Shown piece by piece: positions 27,161-34,299 of a stretch of 64,000 bases of DNA; the first letter of the stretch is position 1, and each line of letters opens with the position of its first letter. The notes beneath the pieces were generated by a model. The model saw nothing but the letters and a program-made list of their open reading frames with translations. It did not search any database and was not told where the DNA came from. The position numbers and the translations under genes were made by a program. The DNA comes from Arcobacter sp. F155 (GTDB taxonomy: Bacteria > Campylobacterota > Campylobacteria > Campylobacterales > Arcobacteraceae): NCBI RefSeq assembly GCF_004116455.1, contig NZ_PDJU01000001.1, positions 186,001 through 250,000 on the forward strand, in the 5' to 3' direction.

Positions 27161-28696
27161 ATGAAACATGTACCAATAGTTGTATTAGATTTTGGTAGTC
27201 AATATACACAAATTATTGCAAGAAAACTTAGAGAAGCAGGTGTTTATTCTGAAATTGTACCTTACAATGAAAGAATTGAAGATATTCTAGCAAGAACACC
27301 AAAGGGTATTATCCTTTCAGGTGGACCAGCTTCAGTTTACGCAAACGATGCATATCACCCAGATGAAGAGATTTTTAATCTAGGTCTTCCTATTTTAGGA
27401 ATCTGTTACGGTATGCAGCTTATTTCTCAATTCTTTGGTGGAAGTGTAATTCCAGCTGATCATCATGAATATGGAAAAGCAAAATTAACTTTTGAAAGTC
27501 AAAGTGATATTTTCAAAGATACTACTGATGGACAAACTGTATGGATGTCTCACGGTGATAAAGTTGACCAACTAGCTGATGGTTTTGAAGTTATTGGTAC
27601 ATCTGAAAACTCTCCATTTGCAGCAATTGCAAATTTAGAAGAAAGAATTTATGCATTCCAATTCCACCCAGAAGTTTACCACTCAGAACAAGGTGCAAAA
27701 ATCCTTAAAAACTTCGCAAAACATATTTGTGGTTGTGAATCAACTTGGAATATGGGTTCATTTGCTAAAGAGCAAATCAAAAAAATCCAAGATACTGTAG
27801 GAAGCAAAAAAGTACTATGTGGTGTATCAGGAGGAGTTGATTCTTCTGTTGTTGCTACACTTTTAGCTGAAGCAATTGGTGACCAACTAATTCCAGTATT
27901 TGTTGACAATGGATTATTAAGAGCAAATGAAAGAGAACAAGTTGAAGCTATGTTTAAATCTAGAGGTGTAGATTTAATCACTGTTGATGCATCGGAAGAG
28001 TTCCTTTCAAAATTAGCAGGTGTTACAGACCCTGAAACAAAAAGAAAAATCATTGGTGAAACTTTCATCAAAGTATTTGATGAAGAAGCTAAAAAACACG
28101 ATGGAATCGAGTTCTTAGCACAAGGTACACTTTATACAGATGTTATTGAGTCTGTATCAGTTAAAGGACCTTCAAAAACTATCAAATCTCACCACAATGT
28201 AGGTGGATTACCTGATTGGATGACATTTGAATTAATCGAGCCATTAAGAGAAATCTTCAAAGATGAAGTAAGACTTTTAGGATTAGAGCTTGGATTACCA
28301 AAAGATATGATTGGAAGACATCCTTTCCCTGGACCAGGACTAGCTATTAGAGTTATGGGTGATGTTAATAAGCCTGATTTAGAACTTCTTAGAAAAGCTG
28401 ATACTATCATGTTAGATGTATTACATGCAACTGGATTGTATGATAAAACATGGCAAGCATTTACAGTACTATTAAACGTAAAATCTGTAGGTGTTATGGG
28501 TGATAACAGAACTTACGATAACACTGTATGTGTTAGAATCGTAGAAGCTACTGATGGTATGACTGCTACATTTGCACATATTCCACATGATGTTTTAGAA
28601 ACAATTTCTAGAAGAATTATCAATGAAGTTGATGGGATTAATAGAGTGGTGTACGATATCAGCTCAAAACCACCAGCAACTATCGAGTGGGAATAA
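27161..28696 (+). CDS. guaA: GMP synthase (glutamine-hydrolysing)
   Basis: A 511-residue cytoplasmic enzyme that aminates XMP to GMP. Glutamine amidotransferase domain with Cys82 in GICYGMQ and the partner His/Glu in FQFHPE. ATP pyrophosphatase domain with the P-loop SGGVDSS near 226. C-terminal dimerisation domain with [11 protein letters not shown] and the ending KPPATIEWE. Length and all motifs are normal. The 3' end of guaA is a known insertion point for genomic islands in other bacteria, and the region after this one is accessory. Confidence 0.97.
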   Translation: MKHVPIVVLDFGSQYTQIIARKLREAGVYSEIVPYNERIEDILARTPKGIILSGGPASVYANDAYHPDEEIFNLGLPILGICYGMQLISQFFGGSVIPADHHEYGKAKLTFESQSDIFKDTTDGQTVWMSHGDKVDQLADGFEVIGTSENSPFAAIANLEERIYAFQFHPEVYHSEQGAKILKNFAKHICGCESTWNMGSFAKEQIKKIQDTVGSKKVLCGVSGGVDSSVVATLLAEAIGDQLIPVFVDNGLLRANEREQVEAMFKSRGVDLITVDASEEFLSKLAGVTDPETKRKIIGETFIKVFDEEAKKHDGIEFLAQGTLYTDVIESVSVKGPSKTIKSHHNVGGLPDWMTFELIEPLREIFKDEVRLLGLELGLPKDMIGRHPFPGPGLAIRVMGDVNKPDLELLRKADTIMLDVLHATGLYDKTWQAFTVLLNVKSVGVMGDNRTYDNTVCVRIVEATDGMTATFAHIPHDVLETISRRIINEVDGINRVVYDISSKPPATIEWE

Positions 28697-28737
28697 AATA
28701 AAACAGTATCTTTTTAATTAATACTGCATCATAAAAT

Positions 28738-28785
28738 AAAATTAGCGTCGGTCATTTACTACTAGTAAACTCCCTCGCTAATTTT
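28738..28785 (+). terminator. Terminator with nested palindrome after guaA
   Basis: Outer stem AAAATTAGCG (28738-28747) with CGCTAATTTT (28776-28785) and a T-run after it make an intrinsic terminator. Inside sits a second, separate inverted repeat, TTTACT-ACT-AGTAAA (28755-28769). The two stems are joined by unpaired CGGTCA and CTCCCT-type bases. The outer hairpin is enough for termination. The inner one is unexplained. Confidence 0.7.
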
Positions 28786-28829
28786 TTTCTCTTCTTTGTC
28801 TAAATCAAAAATCTACTGCTTTATTCAAG

Positions 28830-28848
28830 GTTAGAATAATTTTCTAAC
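28830..28848. repeat. 19-bp palindrome next to the integrase stump
   Basis: GTTAGAA-TAATT-TTCTAAC, a perfect inverted repeat with 7-bp arms, eight bases beyond the stop codon of the truncated integrase. The GTTAG/CTAAC ends resemble the outer core bases of attC sites, but the arms are too short to be a full attC. It may be a remnant or a terminator. Confidence 0.4.
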
Positions 28849-28855
28849 GAAAGTT

Positions 28856-29026
28856 TTAAAAAGCCAATGGACTTCTTATTTCAATTTTCCCCATATCCTT
28901 TGGATGTCGTTTTTTGTGATAAAGAATATATCTTTTAGCCCAGCCAATATAACTTTGCTCTGTTTTTATACTGTAATGTTTAAATCTTATTTTATCATTC
29001 ATAATGTCTAGTAGTTTCTTACCCAT
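28856..29026 (-). pseudogene. Truncated integron integrase (IntI-type tyrosine recombinase, N-terminal stump)
   Basis: A minus-strand frame of 56 codons with a strong ribosome site (AGGAGT) before its ATG. The product MGKKLLDIMNDKIRFKHYSI, then KTEQSYIGWAKRYILYHKKR and HPKDMG, matches the N-terminal SAM-like domain of integron integrases (RxKHYSxRTEQxYxxWxxRFIxFHxKRHPxxMG). After KIEI it changes to an unrelated RSPLAF and stops, so about 260 residues including all catalytic residues are missing. No further integrase sequence follows downstream. The orientation, pointing away from the plus-strand accessory genes, is that of an integron. Confidence 0.85.
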
Positions 29027-29045
29027 TTTTTACTCCTGATATATT

Positions 29046-29133
29046 TAACATTTTGCTAAACTATTACGATTTTTAATCAATAGTATAACATTTTGATAAG
29101 CTATTACTGATATACATTAATAGTCTAACATTG
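29046..29133 (+). repeat. 40-bp-period direct repeat in the attI position
   Basis: TAACATTTTGCTAAACTATTAC (29046-29067) recurs as TAACATTTTGATAAGCTATTAC (29086-29107), and the start of a third copy, TAACATT, lies at 29126. The starts are exactly 40 bases apart. The stretches between copies are also alike (ATYAATAGT before copies 2 and 3). It lies between the integrase stump and the first plus-strand gene, where an attI recombination site with integrase-binding direct repeats would be. Regulator iterons are the alternative. Confidence 0.65.
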
Positions 29134-29336
29134 AAAATTATATCAGATATATAAATTATGATAAAAAATATTATATATAGTAATATATTATTTAAAAAAA
29201 TCCTAGAAATAGCTTATTTAAGGCCTTTATATCAATTTAGTATCTTATCATAAAAAATGTAGTACTATTAGGTGATTTTATATATTATTTATATATAATG
29301 CAGTATTAATAAATAGTTAGCCTATGAAGGGAAAAT
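29134..29336 (+). promoter_or_regulatory. AT-rich leader with promoter of the HEPN-like gene
   Basis: No gene is seen here. The stretch is very AT-rich and contains a TATAAT (29294-29299) 37 bases before the next ATG and a good ribosome site, AAGGGA (29327-29332). No convincing -35 was found. Confidence 0.45.
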
Positions 29337-30611
29337 ATGTCAAACGAATTAGTACCACTAGAAAGTGAAATGCAAATATTATTTAAAAAGTCTTTATCAA
29401 ATGTTAGAGATGAAATTAAAGATAATACCTATATTGAAGAAGCACTAAGAGTTTTACCTGCAAAAGGTTACAGAAGTGCAATAGGTTCATTTTGGAATGC
29501 AGTTGTTGATGATTTAACCAATAAGATTATTCACAGAAGTTTATCCTTATTTAATAAAACCAATAACTTTAGAAGAGAAATTAAGTCGTATGATGACTTT
29601 TATAGTAATGTTAATGATGATGAGCTTATAGACGGTGCATATAAAATTGGAGTAATTGGACTTGAAGCATCCAAAATATTAAAACATGCTAAAGAAACAA
29701 GACATATATTTTATGGTCATCCTAAAAGTTCAGAACCATCTATTATAAAAGTTTTAGCGATGTTTGAAGATTGTATTAAATATGTTTTAAATGAACCATA
29801 TCCTCCAAAAATTATTGATATTAATGATTATTTAGAGACAATGAATTCTGTTGATTTTGATAGGAATGAAATTGCTGCATCTAATGCTATAGAAGAATTA
29901 CCTGAAATTTATAAAAGTGAGTTAATTAATAGAATATTTCAATCGTATATTATTGATGAGACATCAACAGAATTTAGATCTAATATTGAATTCATAGCTC
30001 CTATTTTATGGAAAGTTCTACCCAAAGAACATAAAAGTCAGATTATAAGAAAGCTTGATGGAATTATTTCTGAATCTATTCAAAATAAAACCAAACGAGC
30101 ATTTAAATTTGTTCAAATTGTTGATGGACAAATCTATTTATCTGCAAGTTCACGTAACTATATTATTAAACCTCTTGTCAATAATTTAAAAGATAGTTTA
30201 GATAGTTGGGAAAATGAAACAAAATATGTGAGTTTATTAAAACCTTATGCATCTTATATCCCAAATGATTTATTAAATGATTATGTTTCTGCACTTACAC
30301 ATTCATATGTTGGATATACTGGCAACAGTAGACAATTTGCTAGAAGTGATTTTTATGCTGATGGTGCTGTTTCAAATATTAAGGATATGTTTGCTCTATT
30401 TGATGATAATGCTTCAATCGCTTTTATTGATACAATAAAAGAAAGTAACCTATTACAAAGTAGAATACAAACACCAAGTAAATTAAATAGATTAAGAACA
30501 TTAGGAAATATAATTTCTGAAAAGGTATCAACAACTTTTAATGAATCTCAGTTATTAGATAAATTAATTGATACAAATAAAGAAAAAGAATTTTTTGATG
30601 CTATTAAATAG
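29337..30611 (+). CDS. HEPN-like protein, candidate defence ribonuclease (integron cassette)
   Basis: A 424-residue soluble protein that I cannot assign to a named family. The first 150 residues are helical. They carry SAIGSFWNAVVDDL (48-61), like the first helix of HEPN domains, and RHIFYGH (122-128), which fits the RxxxxxH ribonuclease motif of HEPN proteins (Arg, polar residue, four residues, His). The rest (150-424) is helical without recognised motifs, signal peptide or membrane segments. It stands alone between the repeat region and an attC-like structure that begins eight bases after its stop, the normal place in a gene cassette. A role in phage defence is inference from motif and setting. 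Confidence 0.55.
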   Translation: MSNELVPLESEMQILFKKSLSNVRDEIKDNTYIEEALRVLPAKGYRSAIGSFWNAVVDDLTNKIIHRSLSLFNKTNNFRREIKSYDDFYSNVNDDELIDGAYKIGVIGLEASKILKHAKETRHIFYGHPKSSEPSIIKVLAMFEDCIKYVLNEPYPPKIIDINDYLETMNSVDFDRNEIAASNAIEELPEIYKSELINRIFQSYIIDETSTEFRSNIEFIAPILWKVLPKEHKSQIIRKLDGIISESIQNKTKRAFKFVQIVDGQIYLSASSRNYIIKPLVNNLKDSLDSWENETKYVSLLKPYASYIPNDLLNDYVSALTHSYVGYTGNSRQFARSDFYADGAVSNIKDMFALFDDNASIAFIDTIKESNLLQSRIQTPSKLNRLRTLGNIISEKVSTTFNESQLLDKLIDTNKEKEFFDAIK

Positions 30612-30618
30612 CTAAGGC

Positions 30619-30680
30619 TAACAAAGCCTTGGAGAGAAATAAATTACCCTCGGCTAATTTATTTCTCAAGTCAACCGTTA
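30619..30680 (+). other. attC-like recombination site
   Basis: Starts TAAC (30619-30622) and ends GTTA (30677-30680). Inside these, CTTG (30628-30631) can pair with CAAG (30667-30670), and a perfect 12-bp stem (AGAAATAAATTA with TAATTTATTTCT) encloses an 8-base loop. The unpaired spacers and a 3-base bulge (GAG) between inner and outer boxes match the R-L-stem-L-R plan of folded attC sites. The length of 62 bases is in the known range. The R' box is not a full match to GTTRRRY, and a smaller hairpin (AAGGCT/AGCCTT) overlaps it. Confidence 0.5.
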
Positions 30681-30699
30681 TCACAAAAATTATCATATA

Positions 30700-30730
30700 T
30701 TGACAAAACGTACGATATTGAGTACAATAT
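30700..30730 (+). promoter_or_regulatory. Near-consensus promoter with operator of the toxin-antitoxin pair
   Basis: TTGACA (30700-30705), 17 bases, then TACAAT (30723-30728). This is the best sigma-70 promoter in the window. A perfect inverted repeat ATATTG-AGTA-CAATAT (30715-30730) covers the -10, and CGTACG lies just before it. The two GTAC cores resemble those in the E. coli yefM-yoeB operator, so autorepression by the antitoxin is likely. Confidence 0.75.
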
Positions 30731-30754
30731 ATAAAATAAATAAAAGGGTTAACT

Positions 30755-31000
30755 ATGACAAGAGTTATGTCAGTAAGTCAAGTTAGGGCAGATATTTACA
30801 ATGTTATGGATGAAACAGCACAAAGTCATGAGCCTATACTAATTACAGGAAAAAGAAACAATGTAGTTATGCTCTCACAAGAAGACTGGAATGCTATAGA
30901 AGAAACATTATACTTAAACTCTATCCCTAAGATGGCTTCTTCAATTCAAGAGTCAATGAATGCTTCTGATGAAGAGTTTAGTGAAGATATTGAATGGTAG
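30755..31000 (+). CDS. yefM: YefM/Phd-family antitoxin
   Basis: An 81-residue antitoxin. The N-terminal Phd/YefM DNA-binding part (SVSQVRADIYNVMDETAQ, then EPILITGKRNNVVMLSQEDWNAIEETLYL) is complete, followed by an acidic C-terminal tail (SDEEFSEDIEW) that should wrap the toxin. It would neutralise YoeB and, with it, repress the operon through the operator just upstream. It overlaps the toxin gene by seven bases. Downstream of an attC-like site, it looks like the second cassette. Confidence 0.92.
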   Translation: MTRVMSVSQVRADIYNVMDETAQSHEPILITGKRNNVVMLSQEDWNAIEETLYLNSIPKMASSIQESMNASDEEFSEDIEW

Positions 31001-31263
31001 AGTATAAAATACTTTATAGTAAATTAGCATTAAAAGATGCTAAAAAACTATCAAGTGCAAATTTAGACAAAAAAGCAAAAGAACTTATAAAAATCATCAA
31101 AAAAGATCCATTTCAAAAACCACCTCCTTATGAAAAGCTAGTTGGTAATCTAAGTGGTTCATATTCAAGAAGAATAAATATTCAACATAGACTTGTATAT
31201 GAAGTAAGAGAACATGATAAAGTAATAAGAATATCTAGAATGTGGACACACTATGGAGAATAA
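30994..31263 (+). CDS. yoeB: YoeB-family toxin (ribosome-dependent mRNA endonuclease)
   Basis: An 89-residue RelE-fold toxin. The family core LSGSYSRRINIQHRLVYEV and the C-terminal HY pair (87-88) are present, and Glu47, Arg66, His87 and Tyr88 correspond to the catalytic Glu46, Arg65, His83 and Tyr84 of E. coli YoeB, so the toxin should be active. It cuts mRNA at the ribosomal A site when the antitoxin is lost. A GE extension follows the HY end. Coupled by overlap to the antitoxin. Confidence 0.92.
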   Translation: MVEYKILYSKLALKDAKKLSSANLDKKAKELIKIIKKDPFQKPPPYEKLVGNLSGSYSRRINIQHRLVYEVREHDKVIRISRMWTHYGE

Positions 31264-31299
31264 GATATCAATTTTTTGCTTTGATAAAAAGAATTATAA

Positions 31300-31926
31300 A
31301 TGACTACAATTAATCAAGAAAATTTAACAAAACAATATCAATCATCTCAAAAGCACCACCACTTCAAAATGTTCAAACCATGGGGCTGTGTAAGTCAGTT
31401 TAGACCAAAGCCTAAAAAGAGTAAGACTTTGTTGGGTGATTATTATGATTTCCCTGAGGATACTATGGCTATTGGTAGATTAGATATGGATTCAGAAGGT
31501 TTACTATTACTTACTACAGATGGTATGGCAAGTTACAAAGTACGAGATAAAAGTGTTGAGAAAGAGTACTATGTACAAGTAGATGGAATCATTACAGATG
31601 AAGCAATAGAAAAAATGCAAAATGGTCTTGAAATTGTAGTAAAAGGTAAGACATATATGACGCTTCCTTGCAAAGTAAGAAAAATAGAAGATGAACCACC
31701 TTTACCACCACGTTGTAGAAATATACGAAAGTCAAGACATGGACCAACTTCTTGGGCATCAATTATAATCAATGAAGGCAAAAACAGACAAGTAAGAAAG
31801 ATGACAGCAGCAGCTGGATTTCCTACTTTAAGACTTGTAAGAGTACGAATAGGAAATATACATATCGAAAACCTCCAACCAAGTGAAGTAATAGCTTTAG
31901 ACAACCTAAATGAAGCACTTACTTGA
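31300..31926 (+). CDS. RluE/RsuA-family rRNA pseudouridine synthase
   Basis: A 208-residue enzyme with the catalytic block GRLDMDSEGLLLLTTDG, in which the first Asp is the nucleophile, plus the family blocks EKEYYVQVDG and INEGKNRQVRKMTAAAGFPTLRLVRVRIG. It lacks the N-terminal S4 RNA-binding domain, as RluE does, which modifies U2457 of 23S rRNA. The target is inferred. The first 22 residues (Gln/His-rich) precede the conserved FKPWG start, and no good ribosome site is seen at the ATG. First gene after the accessory segment. Confidence 0.85.
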   Translation: MTTINQENLTKQYQSSQKHHHFKMFKPWGCVSQFRPKPKKSKTLLGDYYDFPEDTMAIGRLDMDSEGLLLLTTDGMASYKVRDKSVEKEYYVQVDGIITDEAIEKMQNGLEIVVKGKTYMTLPCKVRKIEDEPPLPPRCRNIRKSRHGPTSWASIIINEGKNRQVRKMTAAAGFPTLRLVRVRIGNIHIENLQPSEVIALDNLNEALT

Positions 31927-31961
31927 TAAAATATCATTTATGATTTTAAAGGACTTTACAA

Positions 31962-32474
31962 ATGCAAGAAAATGAACTAAAAGCTTTTATAAAACAAAAC
32001 TCACACTTGATATTTGAATACACGAACAAAGAGCTCCTAAAAGATATAGGAGCTATGTCTTCTAGTTTTTTTGTAAGATTAGTTGATGAATACTTTAAAA
32101 AAGAAGACAAAAGAATCTCTTGTGATAACTTGACACCTGATATTTTAGGGTATTTTCTTATAGCAGAAGTTTTAGGAGAGGCTAAACAGGCCTTTCCTTT
32201 CTTTAGAAAAGATACTTTGACTTTAGATTATATATTTAAAGACGCAAAGGTGTATTTTAACCATGTAAAATTCACTATAGAAGATGATACCTTTTCTATT
32301 TATTTAATACAAACAAAAGCAGGGGTTACTACACTAGAAGAAGAGATTATCAAGTATTCAAAGAAGTTTCCTATGAGAATAACTGGCTTAGAAGAGTTTA
32401 TAGCTAAAAATAGTGATAAAGCATTAGATGAAAGTTTAGTGAAACTAAAAGAAGATATAGAAAAGATTTTATAA
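31962..32474 (+). CDS. Hypothetical soluble protein
   Basis: A 170-residue protein I do not recognise. The N-terminal half is helical (KAFIKQNSHLIFEY, FFVRLVDEYFKKED). The C-terminal half has several short strands (VYFNHVKFTIEDDTFSIYLIQTKAG). There is no signal peptide, membrane segment or Cys motif. A good ribosome site (AAAGGAC) precedes it. It lies 13 bases before the dehydrogenase gene and 35 after the pseudouridine synthase gene, so it is probably co-transcribed. Confidence 0.7.
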   Translation: MQENELKAFIKQNSHLIFEYTNKELLKDIGAMSSSFFVRLVDEYFKKEDKRISCDNLTPDILGYFLIAEVLGEAKQAFPFFRKDTLTLDYIFKDAKVYFNHVKFTIEDDTFSIYLIQTKAGVTTLEEEIIKYSKKFPMRITGLEEFIAKNSDKALDESLVKLKEDIEKIL

Positions 32475-32487
32475 AGTAGGAGTATTT

Positions 32488-33432
32488 GTGAAAAAGATAA
32501 TACCTTTTGTAAGTGCTTGTGATGAAGAGACTACAAATCTATGGCTAGAGCATTTACAAGAACAAATGAGCGAATACAAAATAGTACTTTTTGAAGAGTT
32601 ATCAGAAGAACAAAAACTATCTTCTACTGTAGCAATAGTAGCAAACCCAAATCCAAAAGACATAGCTCAACTTAAAAACCTAAAATGGATACAAAGCTTA
32701 TGGGCTGGAGTTGAAAAACTTCTTCAAGACCTTTCAAACTCTTCTTTTAAAATAGTTCGTATGACTGATCCTCAACTTGCTAAAACTATGGCTGAATCAG
32801 TTTTAGCATGGAGTTTATATTTGCATAAAAATATGCCACTATATTTAAAACAACAAAAAAAAAAGCAATGGAAACAGCATATAGAAACTTTGCCAGAAGA
32901 AAGAAATATATTAGTTCTTGGTTTAGGCAATTTAGGAAAAGAAAGTGCAAAGAAACTAAAAGAGAATGGTTTTAGTGTATCAGGATGGGCAAGAAGTAAA
33001 AAAGAGATAGAAGGTGTTGAAACTTTTTATGGAAATGACGGTTTAACACAAGCTTTAAAAAGTGCTGATATCGTAGTTTGTCTTTTACCTCTTACAGATG
33101 AAACAAAAAACTTACTTGATAAGTCAAAGCTAGACTTATTGCATAAGAAAGTTTCTCTTATAAACTTTGCTAGAGGGCCAATTATAGATTATGAATACTT
33201 AGCTAAAAAATTAGATAACAAAGAACTATGTCATGCTGTTTTAGATGTATTTGATATAGAGCCACTATCAACTAGTTCTTATCTTTGGCAAAATGAAAAT
33301 ATAACAGTACTACCTCATATCTCAGCACCTACAAATATGAAAACAGCTTCAAAGATAGCTTTAAAAAATATTTCAGAATACTTTGAAAAGGGTATCCTTC
33401 CCACTTTTGTAGATACAAATAAAGGTTACTAA
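32488..33432 (+). CDS. D-2-hydroxyacid dehydrogenase, GhrA-like
   Basis: A 314-residue NAD(P)-dependent enzyme beginning at GTG (GTAGGAGT ribosome site just before). It shows the Rossmann loop VLGLGNLGKESA, then NFARGPIIDYEYL with the catalytic Arg, DVFDIEPL with the Glu, and LPHISAPT with the catalytic His. The short N-terminal substrate domain and WAGVEKL near 70 place it with glyoxylate/hydroxypyruvate reductase A. The actual acid it reduces is not readable. A weak terminator hairpin follows. Confidence 0.85.
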   Translation: MKKIIPFVSACDEETTNLWLEHLQEQMSEYKIVLFEELSEEQKLSSTVAIVANPNPKDIAQLKNLKWIQSLWAGVEKLLQDLSNSSFKIVRMTDPQLAKTMAESVLAWSLYLHKNMPLYLKQQKKKQWKQHIETLPEERNILVLGLGNLGKESAKKLKENGFSVSGWARSKKEIEGVETFYGNDGLTQALKSADIVVCLLPLTDETKNLLDKSKLDLLHKKVSLINFARGPIIDYEYLAKKLDNKELCHAVLDVFDIEPLSTSSYLWQNENITVLPHISAPTNMKTASKIALKNISEYFEKGILPTFVDTNKGY

Positions 33433-33433
33433 A

Positions 33434-33449
33434 AAGGGAATAAACCCTT
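33434..33449 (+). terminator. Weak hairpin after the GhrA-like gene
   Basis: AAGGG-AATAAA-CCCTT with CTTT behind it, immediately after the stop codon. A TATAAT (33457-33462) follows and probably serves the next gene. Confidence 0.45.
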
Positions 33450-33532
33450 CTTTAGATATAATATATTATAAAAAATAGATTCACTATTAAAATAATAAGA
33501 ATAATTTATAAAATAAAATTTCAAGGAATAAA

Positions 33533-33925
33533 ATGAAAATAGCAATACCAGTAAAAGATGAAAATTTAAGCTTTTTCCCAAATGCAGGACATACTCCTAA
33601 GTTTGCTGTATATACAATGAGTGGTTCAGGAATGTTCAAATCGTTTAATCTAGATGAAATAAAACAAAACCCTAGAAGTGATATCGACCATAGTAATCCA
33701 GAAGAAGACCATGACTGTGACCATTCACATGATGATGCTGAACATATTGAACAACACAATAAAATGGGAAGAGCTTTAAAAGAGTGTGATTATATTGTAG
33801 TTAAAAAAGCTTGTAAAAATACTGCAAAGTCATTTACAAGTGAAGGAATAAAACTTGTGAAATACAATGGTGATTCTTTTGAGTCAACTAAGATTTTAAA
33901 TGAACTATCTTCAAAGTTTGTATAA
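33533..33925 (+). CDS. NifX/NafY-type iron-molybdenum cofactor domain protein with His/Asp-rich insert
   Basis: A 130-residue protein with the dinitrogenase cofactor-biosynthesis fold: MKIAIPVKDE at the start, then PKFAVYTM, ALKECDYIVVKKACKN and the closing GIKLVKYNG. No nitrogenase gene is present, so this is one of the many stand-alone members. Residues about 49-77 form an insert of alternating His, Asp and Glu (DHDCDHSHDD) that looks like a metal-binding patch. The role is unknown, and binding or trafficking of Fe, Ni or Zn is an inference. Confidence 0.82.
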   Translation: MKIAIPVKDENLSFFPNAGHTPKFAVYTMSGSGMFKSFNLDEIKQNPRSDIDHSNPEEDHDCDHSHDDAEHIEQHNKMGRALKECDYIVVKKACKNTAKSFTSEGIKLVKYNGDSFESTKILNELSSKFV

Positions 33926-33951
33926 ACAATAAATTATAGATAAGAAAAATA

Positions 33952-34299
33952 GTGAAAATCTCATATCACCGTAGACGTAAAATGAAAACTAGAAGAATAG
34001 CCTTACGAGAGCTACTTGAAAGAGGAATTGAAGACCCAAAGGATTTAGCAAAAGAGCTTAATGTAACAGTTCCTACTATCAAAAGAGATTTAGAGGCTAT
34101 GGAAACTATGAGTGAGGAGGATTTCACTTTTCAAAAAAGACAAACTCCCCAAGAGATACTTGATAAAAAAGATGAAATCTTGCGAATGTTAGATGATGAA
34201 GAGTACTACACAGAAAATGGCGATATAAATATAAGTAAGATAACACAAGAACTAAAGACAAGCAGAGCTACTGTTATGTCTGTATTAAATGGTGAGTGA
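33952..34299 (+). CDS. Small helix-turn-helix protein coupled to hrpB
   Basis: A 115-residue basic protein. An HTH of DeoR/HTH_11 type (about 16-50: RELLERGIEDPKDLAKELNVTVPTIKRDLEAM) is followed by a linker and a second predicted HTH near the C-terminus (ISKITQELKTSRATVMSVLNG). The start used here is GTG. An in-frame ATG at 33982 would remove ten residues, and neither has a strong ribosome site. The end overlaps hrpB by 11 bases, so the two are translated together. Regulator of the operon or partner of the helicase are both possible. Confidence 0.75.
   Translation: MKISYHRRRKMKTRRIALRELLERGIEDPKDLAKELNVTVPTIKRDLEAMETMSEEDFTFQKRQTPQEILDKKDEILRMLDDEEYYTENGDINISKITQELKTSRATVMSVLNGE

Noticed and set aside
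29046-29133. CRISPR-like regular repeat
   Set aside because: Only two full copies and one partial copy occur, the spacers are themselves similar, and no cas gene is near.
30614-30630. AAGGCT-AACAA-AGCCTT as a plain intrinsic terminator
   Set aside because: No U-run follows. The longer structure with TAAC/GTTA ends explains more of the sequence, though both can form.
28660-31300. Direct repeat of the guaA 3' end as an island attachment site
   Set aside because: I found no second copy of the last guaA bases downstream to support a site-specific insertion of that kind.
31300-31926. Pseudouridine synthase as a truncated gene because it lacks an S4 domain
   Set aside because: RluE-type members normally lack S4, and the catalytic and C-terminal blocks are complete.
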